DNA of 64,000 nucleotides from Acidovorax sp. Root219 (GTDB taxonomy: Bacteria; Pseudomonadota; Gammaproteobacteria; Burkholderiales; Burkholderiaceae_C). The DNA lies in contig NZ_LMIJ01000024.1 in NCBI RefSeq assembly GCF_001428665.1, positions 1 to 64,000 on the forward strand. The letters are read 5' to 3'. Under the pieces are notes generated by a model. That model searched no databases and was not told the origin of the DNA. It saw only the letters and a program-made list of their open reading frames with translations. The number at the start of each line of letters is the position of its first letter. The first letter of the stretch is position 1. Below are positions 16,691 to 25,032 of this stretch, one piece after another. Made by a program: the position numbers and the translations under genes.

Positions 16691-17469
16691 GTGGGCAGCA
16701 CGTGAGTACCGCCGCCGATTCCCCGGCGGACAGCCGGCTGGAGGTGCACCACCTCGAAAAATCCTATGGCAGCCGCAAGGTCGTCAAGGACGTATCGCTG
16801 GTCGTGCAAAAGGGCGAGGTCGTCGGGCTGCTCGGCCCCAACGGCGCGGGCAAGACCACCTCGTTCTACATGATCGTGGGCCTGGTGCGCAGCGATGCCG
16901 GCGACATCCGCATCGACGGCCACTCGGTGGCCCACATGCCCATCCACCGCCGTTCGCGCCTGGGGCTGTCCTACCTGCCGCAGGAAGCCTCGATCTTCCG
17001 CAAGCTCACGGTCGAGGAGAACGTGCGCGCCGTGCTCGAATTGCAGCGCGGCGAGGACGGCCAGCCGCTGCCGCGCCAGGCCATCGAAGAGCGCCTGACC
17101 GCGCTGCTCACGGAACTGCGCGTGGAGCACCTGCGCGCCTCGCCCGCGCTGGCCCTGTCCGGCGGCGAGCGCCGCCGCGTGGAGATCGCCCGCGCGCTGG
17201 CCACGCAGCCGCGCTTCATCCTGCTGGACGAGCCCTTTGCCGGCATCGACCCCATCGCCGTGATCGAGATCCAGCGCATCATCGGCTTCCTCAAGGCGCG
17301 CGGCATCGGCGTGCTCATCACCGACCACAACGTGCGCGAGACGCTGGGCATCTGCGACCACGCCTTCATCATCAGCGATGGCCATGTGCTGGCCCAGGGA
17401 ACCCCCTCCGAAATCGTCGACAACGCCGAAGTGCGCCGGGTGTACCTGGGTGAACACTTCCGCATGTAG
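16687..17469 (+). CDS. lptB: LPS export ABC transporter ATPase LptB
   Basis: 260 residues from the GTG at 16687, which overlaps the lptA stop; a second GTG at 16702 is the alternative start. Walker A is GPNGAGKTT at 50-58, the signature LSGGERRRVEIARAL is near 157, Walker B is ILLDEPFAGID near 180, and the switch histidine lies in ITDHNVRE near 213. It powers extraction of lipopolysaccharide from the inner membrane with LptF and LptG, which are elsewhere. rpoN follows 63 bases downstream. Confidence 0.96.
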   Translation: MSGQHVSTAADSPADSRLEVHHLEKSYGSRKVVKDVSLVVQKGEVVGLLGPNGAGKTTSFYMIVGLVRSDAGDIRIDGHSVAHMPIHRRSRLGLSYLPQEASIFRKLTVEENVRAVLELQRGEDGQPLPRQAIEERLTALLTELRVEHLRASPALALSGGERRRVEIARALATQPRFILLDEPFAGIDPIAVIEIQRIIGFLKARGIGVLITDHNVRETLGICDHAFIISDGHVLAQGTPSEIVDNAEVRRVYLGEHFRM

Positions 17470-17512
17470 CAGACCGATGGACCACCCGTTCGCCATGCAC
17501 CTGCCTTTGCGG

Positions 17513-17528
17513 CAGCCCCGGGGGGCTG
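17513..17528 (+). promoter_or_regulatory. hairpin over the rpoN translation start region
   Basis: CAGCCCC (17513-17519) and GGGGCTG (17522-17528) are perfect 7-bp arms around GG; a 6-bp stem with a 4-base loop is the more realistic fold. The stem ends 4 bases before the rpoN ATG and covers the place of the ribosome site, where no clean Shine-Dalgarno is otherwise seen. Confidence 0.5.
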
Positions 17529-17532
17529 TGCG

Positions 17533-19134
17533 ATGAAGCCCGGCCTGTCACTGCGCGTATCGCAGCACCTGGCGCTCACGCCGCAATTGCAGCAGTCCAT
17601 CCGGCTGCTGCAGCTGTCCACGCTGGAGCTGGGGCAGGAGGTCGAGCAGATGCTCGACGAAAACCCCTTTCTCGAACGCAATGCCGACGAGGCGCCGCGC
17701 GAGGAGTTCGGCGTGGAAACGGCCGATGCGCCGGTGCAGCCAGACGATTACAGTTCCGACGACGCGGTCTATTCCAGCGCCCCGGGCACCAGCACGTCGA
17801 CCGAGACCTCGGCCGACAGCCCGCAGGGCGATGCGGAAGTGGGCAGCAGTGCGGGCGACGAGCCCGACTGGAGTGGCGATGGCACCGTGGACGTGTCCCC
17901 CAACGATGCCGAGTGGGGCGGCGATGCGCCGGCCCGCAACCGCAATGATTCCGAAGGCGACGAGGCCGATGCCACCGAACTGGCGCGTACGCACGAATCG
18001 CTCACCGCGTTTTTACACCGCCAGGCCCTGTCGCTGCGCCTGTCCGAGGTGGACCGGGCCGCCCTGCGCTTTTTGATCGAATCGCTCAACGACGACGGCT
18101 ACCTCGAAGACCCGCTGGAAGAGCTGGCCGTGGGCCTGGCCGGCCCCGACGACCTGGAGCAGATCGAGGAGCTGGTGCACCGCTTCACCGTCGCCCTGCG
18201 CCTGCTGCAGAGCCTGGAGCCTGTGGGCGTGGGTGCACGTGGCCTGGGTGAATGCCTCACGCTGCAGCTTACCGCGCTGGCCGCCGATGAAGACAGCGAA
18301 ATCGACCCCGACACCGTGCAGACCGCGTTGCGTGTGTGCCAGCAGCCGCTGGAGATGCTGGCGCGCCGCGACATCCGCCGCCTCACGCAGCTGTGTGGCG
18401 ATGGCGAGGAGCGCACGCGCGCCGCCATGGCCCTGATCGCGCGGCTGGAGCCTCGCCCCGGGCGCAAGTTCGTGGACGTGGAGCGCAACATCATCGTGCC
18501 CGACGTCATCGTGCGCAAGGCCGGGCGGGCGAATGGCCGAGATGGCCAGCACAACTTCATCGTGGCCCTGAACCCCGACGTGATGCCGCGCCTGCGCGTG
18601 CACGACATCTATGCCGGTGCCCTGCGCGGCCACAAGGGCGGCGAGGGCCACCAGGCCATGCAGCAGCGGTTGCAGGAGGCGCGCTGGTTCATCAAGAACA
18701 TCCAGCAGCGCTTTGACACCATCCTGCGCGTCTCGCGGGCCATCGTCGAGCGGCAAAAGAGCTTCTTCACCCATGGCGAGCTGGCCATGCGCCCGCTGGT
18801 GCTGCGCGACATCGCCGATGAGCTGGGTTTGCACGAGTCCACCATCAGCCGCGTGACCACGGCCAAGTACATGTCCACGCCCATCGGCACCTACGAGCTC
18901 AAGTACTTCTTCGGCTCGGGCCTGGGCACCGAGACCGGCGGCAACGCATCGAGCACGGCCGTGCGCGCCCTCATCAAGCAGTTCGTGGCGGCCGAAAGCC
19001 CCGCCAAGCCGCTGTCGGACAGCCAGATCGCCGAGATGCTCAAGGAGCAGGGCATCGAGTGCGCGCGCCGCACCGTGGCCAAGTACCGCGAGGCGCTCCG
19101 GATCGCGCCAGCCAACCTGCGCAAGGCGCTCTGA
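17533..19134 (+). CDS. rpoN: RNA polymerase sigma-54 factor
   Basis: 533 residues. Region I starts LSQHLALTPQ-like (RVSQHLALTPQLQQSIRLL) and binds activators and core; an acidic low-complexity region II covers about 60-150; region III holds the core-binding and DNA-binding parts, with the helix-turn-helix HESTISRVT near 438; the RpoN box ARRTVAKYRE sits near 511-520 and reads the -24 element. The start is fixed by the conserved MKPGLSLR opening. It follows lptA-lptB, the common order in proteobacteria, but no ptsN or hpf gene follows; the next gene is convergent and touches its stop. Confidence 0.96.
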   Translation: MKPGLSLRVSQHLALTPQLQQSIRLLQLSTLELGQEVEQMLDENPFLERNADEAPREEFGVETADAPVQPDDYSSDDAVYSSAPGTSTSTETSADSPQGDAEVGSSAGDEPDWSGDGTVDVSPNDAEWGGDAPARNRNDSEGDEADATELARTHESLTAFLHRQALSLRLSEVDRAALRFLIESLNDDGYLEDPLEELAVGLAGPDDLEQIEELVHRFTVALRLLQSLEPVGVGARGLGECLTLQLTALAADEDSEIDPDTVQTALRVCQQPLEMLARRDIRRLTQLCGDGEERTRAAMALIARLEPRPGRKFVDVERNIIVPDVIVRKAGRANGRDGQHNFIVALNPDVMPRLRVHDIYAGALRGHKGGEGHQAMQQRLQEARWFIKNIQQRFDTILRVSRAIVERQKSFFTHGELAMRPLVLRDIADELGLHESTISRVTTAKYMSTPIGTYELKYFFGSGLGTETGGNASSTAVRALIKQFVAAESPAKPLSDSQIAEMLKEQGIECARRTVAKYREALRIAPANLRKAL

Positions 19135-19527
19135 TCAGGCCGCTGTTCTGAACGCCCGGCTGGAGATGCTGACGGCGTTGCCGTCCGGGTCCTTCACATT
19201 GGCAAACGCATAGCCATTGGCCTGGTGCGTGCTGCCGAATGCCAGGCCCTGCGTCAGCGCATAGGCCTTGAAGGCCTCCACGTCGTGCACATGAAAGCAC
19301 AGCTTCACCCCGGCCTGGCCGAGCTTCACGCTCTTGGCCGCCTGGTGGATGAGGATGCTGGCGCCGCCGTCCGGGGCCTTGAGTTCGATCAGGCCCTCCA
19401 CCACCTCTCCCGTGGTCTGCAGGCCGAAATGCGTGCCGTAGAACGCAGCGCTGCGCTGCATGTCGCGCGCGTAGACCATGATGGTGCCGAGCATGGGGTG
19501 CATGGTGGGTGGGCCATCCGCCATCAA
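19135..19527 (-). CDS. VOC (glyoxalase/bleomycin resistance) family protein
   Basis: 130 residues, one vicinal-oxygen-chelate module pair: GTIMVYARDMQRSAAFYG near 14-31 begins the first beta-alpha-beta-beta-beta unit and ANVKDPDGNAVSI near 108-120 ends the second. A possible later start is the Met at 19503. The substrate is unknown; the family includes glyoxalases, dioxygenases and antibiotic-binding proteins. Its start overlaps the stop of the upstream secreted unknown by four bases (ATGA), so the pair is coupled. The gene ends exactly where rpoN ends, with no terminator between them. Confidence 0.85.
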   Translation of the reverse strand: MMADGPPTMHPMLGTIMVYARDMQRSAAFYGTHFGLQTTGEVVEGLIELKAPDGGASILIHQAAKSVKLGQAGVKLCFHVHDVEAFKAYALTQGLAFGSTHQANGYAFANVKDPDGNAVSISSRAFRTAA

Positions 19528-20072
19528 GGCGACTTCGAGGCCGGTGCGCGCCGCAGCGAGCGCAGCAGCTCCAGCGCCTGTGCGGTCGGCTCCTGCGACT
19601 GGCCATTGGCCAGCACGGTGAAGGCCACGCGCAGTTCGTTCATGCCCAGCACGCCCTGGGTCAGGTGCTTGTAGCCGCCCGGCTCGGGGGCGCGGTCGGT
19701 GGCCGAAAAGTAGTAGCCCGTCTTGCCCGAGGCGCTCAGGTCCTTGAGCGGCAGCTCGGCTTCGACGGCCCTGGGCTTGGCCTGGGTCGCGCCCGACTGG
19801 ACCTGCGCCCGCAGCTCATCGGCCGTGGGGGCCTTGGCGGAGCTGCCTGCGGGCCAGATGGGCGTGAGGATCATCTGCAGGGCCGTGGCATCGGGGCCGC
19901 TGATGGCGACCGAGGGCGGTAGCTCGGCATGGGGGCGGCGCACCTGGGCGCGCCATTGGGCGGGCAGGTCGATGACGAGGTCGTCGCGCCCGGGCAGCGG
20001 AACGCGCAGTTCTTCGGCAAGAACGGGCAGGCACAGGGCGAAGGTGAGCAGCGTGAGGGCAGTGCGGAGCAT
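19524..20072 (-). CDS. secreted protein of unknown function
   Basis: 182 residues with a clear signal peptide (about 1-19, ending PVLA), then a soluble domain of mixed strands rich in Pro and charged residues; PLPGRDDLVIDLPAQW near 25 and GKTGYYFSATDRAPEPGG near 119 are its most distinctive stretches. I do not recognise a family. It is coupled to the VOC gene downstream and follows the DUF4124-glutaredoxin gene by 33 bases, so the three form a likely operon. Periplasmic location is inferred from the signal peptide. Confidence 0.75.
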   Translation of the reverse strand: MLRTALTLLTFALCLPVLAEELRVPLPGRDDLVIDLPAQWRAQVRRPHAELPPSVAISGPDATALQMILTPIWPAGSSAKAPTADELRAQVQSGATQAKPRAVEAELPLKDLSASGKTGYYFSATDRAPEPGGYKHLTQGVLGMNELRVAFTVLANGQSQEPTAQALELLRSLRRAPASKSP

Positions 20073-20105
20073 GGAGCGGTGGAACGGAGTGAGTGAGGTG
20101 GTGGC

Positions 20106-20594
20106 TTACTTGCGGCTGGTGAAGACGGCGTCATACGACTGCGTGCTGAAGCCCGCCACCCGCTGGCCATTGGTGAGCAGCACCGGCACGCCACGGGCCC
20201 CGAGCTGCGCAAAGGCGGCCTTGCCGGTGGGCGTGTCCACGTCGAACTCCCGGTACGCGATGCCCTTGCCTCCCAGGTAGGCCTTGGCGGCCTTGCAGTA
20301 GCCGCACCAGGTGGCCATGTAGAGCGTGACCTCGCCCCGGGGCTGGGCCGCCTTCTGGGCTTCTGCAGGCCCCTGGCCGGGCGTGGCGGGCGGCAGCGGG
20401 TTGCCGGGGACCACGCTGACGGGCAGGCTCTCGAGCTTCAGGGTCTTTTGCACCGCGCCGGACGCGGGCGGCTGGTCGCTGTAGACGACCTTTCCACTTG
20501 CATCCACGGATTTGTAGAGCGTCTGGGCATGCGCCGTGCCTGTGAGCGCGGCCGCAATCAGGGCGAGGATCATGCTGCAGCGCAGGGTGTGCAT
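20106..20594 (-). CDS. periplasmic DUF4124-glutaredoxin fusion protein
   Basis: 162 residues. Signal peptide 1-23 (ending AHA), a DUF4124 domain (about 24-55, LYKSVDASGKVVYSDQPP), a Pro-rich linker, and a glutaredoxin-like domain (about 88-160) with redox site WCGYC (C97, C100) and cis-Pro loop GVPVLL near 135. It probably handles disulfides or mixed thiols in the periplasm; DUF4124 is common in proteins of the envelope but its role is unknown. It heads the minus-strand trio that continues with the secreted unknown and the VOC protein. Confidence 0.85.
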   Translation of the reverse strand: MHTLRCSMILALIAAALTGTAHAQTLYKSVDASGKVVYSDQPPASGAVQKTLKLESLPVSVVPGNPLPPATPGQGPAEAQKAAQPRGEVTLYMATWCGYCKAAKAYLGGKGIAYREFDVDTPTGKAAFAQLGARGVPVLLTNGQRVAGFSTQSYDAVFTSRK

Positions 20595-20639
20595 GGGGGC
20601 TCCGGGTAAAATCGGTTATCCCGGGAGCATAAGAGACTT

Positions 20640-20756
20640 CTGCCGCCCCGAGGCCCGCTGGGGCAAGGCCTCACCCGTATGGGCCATCCTTGCCGTCCGG
20701 CATGCAGCTTTTCGATGCCCGTTGCGGGCTTTTTCGGGGGCGTCTTGCCCCCGTTT
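20640..20756 (+). ncRNA. structured leader or small RNA ahead of the thioesterase gene (candidate)
   Basis: Between divergent starts, plus-strand sequence with several short hairpins (for example TGCCG-TC-CGGCA near 20691) ends in two tandem terminator-like stems: GCCCG-TTG-CGGGC plus TTTTT (20717-20734) and CGGGGGC-GTCTT-GCCCCCG plus TTT (20735-20756). It could be a short RNA or an attenuator before the gene at 20792. No family is recognised and no promoter was identified with confidence. Confidence 0.35.
20717..20734 (+). terminator. terminator-like hairpin upstream of the thioesterase gene
   Basis: Five-base GC arms with a TTG loop followed by TTTTT; a second 7-bp GC stem follows immediately (20735-20753). 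No plus-strand gene lies directly upstream, so a leader or small RNA would be what ends here. Confidence 0.55.
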
Positions 20757-20791
20757 CGCTGTCTTTTCTCGACCCTCTGTTTCCCTGCCCC

Positions 20792-21244
20792 ATGGCCCGC
20801 ATTGTTTTCGACCTCCCCACGCACTTCGGCTTTGCCACCGAGCTGCAGATCTACATCAGCCACGTCAACCAGGGCGGGCACCTGGACAATGCGCAACTGC
20901 TGACCCTGGTGTCCGAGGCGCGCGTGCGCTTCTTCCAGTCGCTCGGTTACCCCGAGGCGGATGTGGGCGGCCTGTCCACCGTGGTGGGCGACATCGTGGC
21001 CCAGTACAAGTCCGAAGGCTTCCATGGCGAGACCATGTGCGTGGAGATGGCGCCCGAGGACCTCAACCGCTACGGCTTCGACCTCGTCTTTCGCATGACC
21101 GAGAAAACCACGGGGCGTGAAGTGGCGCGCGGCAAGGTCGGCATCGTCTTCATCGGCCGCAGCGACCGCAAGGTGGCGCCCATCCCTGAATCCATCCGCC
21201 AACTGCTGCTGGCGCGCGCAGCGACCGACGCAGTCGGCGTTTAA
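20792..21244 (+). CDS. hotdog-fold acyl-CoA thioesterase family protein
   Basis: 150 residues from the ATG at 20792. The YbgC/4-hydroxybenzoyl-CoA thioesterase pattern is visible: HVNQGGHLDNAQLLTLVSEAR near 24-44, in which the conserved Asp/Asn position (HLDN) and the following helix form the active region. Such enzymes hydrolyse acyl-CoA thioesters; the natural acyl group is not known. It precedes the RNA methyltransferase gene by 24 bases and may share its message. A structured leader lies upstream. Confidence 0.78.
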   Translation: MARIVFDLPTHFGFATELQIYISHVNQGGHLDNAQLLTLVSEARVRFFQSLGYPEADVGGLSTVVGDIVAQYKSEGFHGETMCVEMAPEDLNRYGFDLVFRMTEKTTGREVARGKVGIVFIGRSDRKVAPIPESIRQLLLARAATDAVGV

Positions 21245-21268
21245 GCGCGTATCCTGTCGCCCAGTGCC

Positions 21269-22561
21269 ATGAACCAACTCCAACTCTTTCTCCCCTGCGC
21301 CGCCGGTGTCGAGGGCTACCTCGCCGACGAGGTGCACGCCATCACCGGCCTCACGGGCCAGGACCTGCTCATGGGCCGGGGCGGCGTGCTGCTGCGCGCC
21401 TCGTGGCGCCAGGCGCTGCTGCTCAACCTGCACAGCCGGCTGGCGCAGCGCGTGCTGGTGCAACTGGCGCACCGGCCCTACCGCTCCGAGAACGACCTCT
21501 ACGGCATCGCCAGCGAGGTGGCCTGGGAAATCTGGTTCACCACGCGCCAGACTTTCAAGGTCGAGGTCACGGCCCAGCACAGCCCGCTGCAGAGCCTGAA
21601 CTTTGCCGGCCTGCGCGTGAAGGACGCGGTGGCCGACCGTTTTCGCGCCAAGTCCGGCGTGCGCCCCGACGTGAACACGCAGTGGCCCGACGTGCGCATC
21701 CACCTGCACCTGACCACCGAAGAGGCCACGGTCTACATCGACACCTCGGGCGAGCCGCTGTTCAAGCGCGGCTGGCGCGAGGACAAGGGCGACGCCCCGC
21801 TCAAGGAAACCCTGGCCGCCGCCATGATCGCCGCCAGCGGCTGGGACCCGCTCGGTGATGCGCCCGTGCCGCTGTACGACCCCTGCTGCGGCAGCGGCAC
21901 CATCGCCATCGAGGCCGCGCAGATCGCCTGCCGTATCCCGGCCGGCATGCTGCGCCGATTTGCGTTTGAAAAGCTGCTGCCCTTCCAGGGCCATGTGTGG
22001 TCGGCCATCCAGGCCGAGGCCGAGAGCGCCATCCAGGCGAGCCCCGTGCCCATCTTCGGCAGCGACGTGGCCCACCGAATGGTCGATTTTGCCGAGCGCA
22101 ATGCCGAGCGCGCGGGCGTGGCCGACGCCGTGCAGTTGCGCGGTGGCGACGCATTGCAGCGCATGCCGCCGAGCGAACAGCCGGGCCTGATGCTGCTCAA
22201 CCCGCCCTACGGCGAGCGCATTGCCGCCGCCGGCTCCGCCGGCCAGAACGCCAATGAGCGCGCGGCCGAGCGGGCCCTGGGCGCCAGCGTGGGCCGCGAG
22301 GCCGCGCACACCGACGACGGCGGCGAGTTCTTCAGCCAGCTGGCCACCCACTGGAAGAAGAACTATGCGGGCTGGACGGCCTGGATGCTGACCCCCGACC
22401 TCAAGCTGCCCGGCAAGATGCGCCTGAAGGAGTCGCGCCGCGTGCCCATGTGGAACGGCCCCATCGAGTGCCGCATGTTCCGCTTCGACATGGTCAAGGG
22501 ATCGGTGCGCACCAAGCCATCGTCCGATACGCCACCGGCCGGCCCGCGCGATGCGGGTTGA
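21269..22561 (+). CDS. rlmL: THUMP-domain 23S rRNA methyltransferase (RlmL-like)
   Basis: 430 residues. N-terminal ferredoxin-like and THUMP region (about 1-165) for RNA binding, then a Rossmann methyltransferase with DPCCGSGTIAIEAA near 210 for S-adenosylmethionine and the N6/N2-type catalytic NPPYGERI near 311. It matches the N-terminal half of E. coli RlmKL, which makes m2G2445 in 23S rRNA; the RlmK half is absent, as usual outside enterics. The C-terminal end overlaps the PIN gene by 11 bases. Confidence 0.88.
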   Translation: MNQLQLFLPCAAGVEGYLADEVHAITGLTGQDLLMGRGGVLLRASWRQALLLNLHSRLAQRVLVQLAHRPYRSENDLYGIASEVAWEIWFTTRQTFKVEVTAQHSPLQSLNFAGLRVKDAVADRFRAKSGVRPDVNTQWPDVRIHLHLTTEEATVYIDTSGEPLFKRGWREDKGDAPLKETLAAAMIAASGWDPLGDAPVPLYDPCCGSGTIAIEAAQIACRIPAGMLRRFAFEKLLPFQGHVWSAIQAEAESAIQASPVPIFGSDVAHRMVDFAERNAERAGVADAVQLRGGDALQRMPPSEQPGLMLLNPPYGERIAAAGSAGQNANERAAERALGASVGREAAHTDDGGEFFSQLATHWKKNYAGWTAWMLTPDLKLPGKMRLKESRRVPMWNGPIECRMFRFDMVKGSVRTKPSSDTPPAGPRDAG

Positions 22562-23042
22562 GTTGGCGCTGCCGGCCCAGGCGCCGGCGGGTGAACCCGT
22601 GCGCCCTGTGGTCGTCGACACCAACGTCGCGCTGGACTTGCTGATCTTCTCGGACCCGGCCACCGTGCCGCTGCGCCAACTGCTCGCCGAAGGGCGCCTG
22701 GCCTGGATCGCCACGCAGGTCATGCGCGACGAACTCGAGCGCGTGCTGGCCTACCCGCACATCGTCGGCCGCATGGACTACTACCGTGTGGACGCGGCGC
22801 AGGTGCTGGCTGCCTTCGACGCCCAGGCCCGCCTGGTGGCGATTGCCCCGCGCGTGGCCTACGTCTGCAAGGACACCGACGACCAGAAGTTCATCGACCT
22901 GGCCGCCGCGCACCGCGCCATCCTGTTGAGCAAGGACAAGGCCGTGATCTGCATGCGCAAGCGCCTGCTGACGCTGGACGCTCACGTGGCGACAGCGCTG
23001 GTGTGGGAGGTGGCGGCCGAACCCGCCAGCGCTGGCGCCTGA
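22551..23042 (+). CDS. PIN-domain protein, putative toxin family
   Basis: 163 residues. VVDTNVALDLLIF near 21-33 supplies the first PIN acidic residue, MRDELERVLAYP the second, and KDTDDQKFIDLA near 104-115 the C-terminal acidic cluster, with LLSKDKA following. This is the 'toxin component, PIN family' group, presumably a metal-dependent RNase. It begins inside the rlmL frame (11-base overlap) and no antitoxin gene is adjacent, so a housekeeping RNase role is as likely as a toxin role. The nearest gene downstream is convergent, 8 bases away. Confidence 0.85.
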   Translation: MRVELALPAQAPAGEPVRPVVVDTNVALDLLIFSDPATVPLRQLLAEGRLAWIATQVMRDELERVLAYPHIVGRMDYYRVDAAQVLAAFDAQARLVAIAPRVAYVCKDTDDQKFIDLAAAHRAILLSKDKAVICMRKRLLTLDAHVATALVWEVAAEPASAGA

Positions 23043-23050
23043 TATTCCCG

Positions 23051-24895
23051 TCAGCGGTCGAAGCTGAAATCGCCCGCCGCGTGCACCTGCCACGCGCCCT
23101 CGCCCTTGAGCTCCAGCACATGGGTGTGGTGCTTGAGCACGGCCGGGCGGTGGGCAATGCTGATCAGCGTGGTGCCGTTGGCGCGCAGGCGCTCGTAAAG
23201 CGCCGCCTCGTTGGCGCTGTCGAGGGCGCTGGTGGCTTCGTCCAGGATCACGATGCGCGGCGCACGCGCCAGCACCCGGGCAAAGGCCAGGCGCTGCTGC
23301 TCGCCGATGGACAGCTGCTTTTCCCAGTCGTGCGAGGCGTCGAGCCCGCCCACGCGTTCGGCCAGCGATTCGAGCTGCACTTCCTGCAACAGCTCCAGCA
23401 AGCGTTCGTCCGCCAGGTCGGTCTCCTTCATGGGGTAGATGATCTGGCTGCGCAGCGTACCCATCTGCATGTACGGGCGCTGGGGCAGAAAGAACACGTC
23501 CTCCATCGGCGGGTGCTGTACGGCACCGCTGCCGGTGCGCCACAGGCCTGCAATGGCCCGCAGCAGCGAGCTTTTGCCGCAGCCGCTGGGGCCGGTGATC
23601 AGCAGGGCATCGCCGGTTTGCAGCTGCAGTGACAGGTCCTGCACCAGCAGGCGGCCGAACTGCGGGGTGTAGAGGGTGAGCCCCTCGATGGCCATGGCCT
23701 CGCCAATGCGCGAGGAGATCTGCGGCGCGGGTTCTGCAGGGGGATCCTGCGGACTGTCGGTGCGCGGTGCGGCGGCAGGTTCGGCCCAGGGGGTGGGTGC
23801 TGCAGGGGTCTTGAGGACCATCTGCGACAGCGCATGCAGCCGGTCGATGCCGGCCACGAAGCGGCTCAGGCTCTCGAAGTTGTCCACGATGAGCGACACC
23901 GCGCCCAGCACCGCAGCAAAGGCGCCCGCCGCCTGGATCGCGCGCCCCACCTCGAGTTCGCCCGAAAGCACGCCATTGGCCAGGATGATGCTCGGCAGCA
24001 CCAGCGTGAGCTGGCTGAACGAGCGCTGGAACAGGTTGAGCGAACGCTGCTTCTTGATGAGCCGCGCATAGTTGGTGAAGGCCGCCTCGAAGCGGTGGTC
24101 GATCTGCGCACGCTCCTGCGGCTCGCCGCGGTAGAAGGCGATGGACTCGGCGTTCTCGCGCAGCCGCATCAGCCCGAAGCGGAAGTCCGCCTCGCGCCGG
24201 ATCTGCCAGAAATTGAGCCGGATCAGCGGTGCGCCAAACAGGTACAGCGCGCCGAAGGTTCCCAGCAGTGCATACACCGCCAGAAAGGCCACCAGCACCT
24301 TGGAAATGGACCACAGCACCGCGCTGAAGGCCACGAGCTGCATCAGCGAGCCCAGAAAGATCAGCAGGAAGTGCGTGGACCGGCCGGTGAAGGTGTTGAT
24401 GTCTTCGCTGATGCGCTGGTCGGGGTTGTCGATGTCGCTGCCGGTACCGAGTTCGTAGTACTTGCGCTCACCCAGGTAGCCATCCAGAAAGCGGTGCGTG
24501 AGCCAGCGCCGCCAGTGGTTGGAAAACGCGTCGCGCATGTAGTAGTAGAAGGCGTACACCGGCACCGCGAAGGCCAGCACGATGAGGCTGGCGCGCACCG
24601 CGTCCCAAAAGCGATCGGCCTGCTTGGCCGCCAGGGCCGAGGTCATCTCGCCGGTCTTGTCGATCAGCATCACGGCCAGCTGTGTCTCGCAGACCATCAG
24701 GCCGATGAGCAGCGCGAGCAGGCCCCAGGCGGTTCTTTTTTTCTCGCCCATCCAGTAGGGGCGGGCCACGCTCATGAACTGCTTCCATGCCGAGAGCGAT
24801 AGGGTGGGAGGGCGGCGGCGACGGGGCTTCTTCGCGGCCGGCGGCGGCGATGCGGGAGCGGGTGGTGCTGAAAGGGTGGCGGCAGGAGTAGACAT
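23051..24895 (-). CDS. ABC transporter permease/ATPase of the SbmA/BacA-YddA type
   Basis: 614 residues from the Met at 24895 (an upstream Met at 24937 lacks support). After a Pro-rich N-terminus come about six TM helices in ABC_membrane_2 style, including DNPDQRISEDINTF near 175 (the conserved region of BacA-like proteins), then an ATPase: GPSGCGKSS, LSIGEQQRLAFARV and IVILDEATSALD. Relatives move very-long-chain fatty acids, vitamin B12 or peptides. It is a half-transporter fused to its own ATPase and would work as a homodimer. Substrate unknown. No partner gene is adjacent. Confidence 0.9.
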   Translation of the reverse strand: MSTPAATLSAPPAPASPPPAAKKPRRRRPPTLSLSAWKQFMSVARPYWMGEKKRTAWGLLALLIGLMVCETQLAVMLIDKTGEMTSALAAKQADRFWDAVRASLIVLAFAVPVYAFYYYMRDAFSNHWRRWLTHRFLDGYLGERKYYELGTGSDIDNPDQRISEDINTFTGRSTHFLLIFLGSLMQLVAFSAVLWSISKVLVAFLAVYALLGTFGALYLFGAPLIRLNFWQIRREADFRFGLMRLRENAESIAFYRGEPQERAQIDHRFEAAFTNYARLIKKQRSLNLFQRSFSQLTLVLPSIILANGVLSGELEVGRAIQAAGAFAAVLGAVSLIVDNFESLSRFVAGIDRLHALSQMVLKTPAAPTPWAEPAAAPRTDSPQDPPAEPAPQISSRIGEAMAIEGLTLYTPQFGRLLVQDLSLQLQTGDALLITGPSGCGKSSLLRAIAGLWRTGSGAVQHPPMEDVFFLPQRPYMQMGTLRSQIIYPMKETDLADERLLELLQEVQLESLAERVGGLDASHDWEKQLSIGEQQRLAFARVLARAPRIVILDEATSALDSANEAALYERLRANGTTLISIAHRPAVLKHHTHVLELKGEGAWQVHAAGDFSFDR

Positions 24896-25032
24896 TGGGC
24901 AGAGGCAAAAGGAGGCAAACGGGAGCACCGCCTGCACGATAGGCGGGCGCCCGATCTGCCGCTGTCAGCCAATGCCTACAGCCCGCTAAGGACGGGCCCG
25001 CTTTGCGCGCAGCCCATGCCCACGCGCATGGT

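Noticed and set aside
22551-23042. Complete toxin-antitoxin pair
   Set aside because: No antitoxin-sized ORF with RBS is next to the PIN gene on either side.
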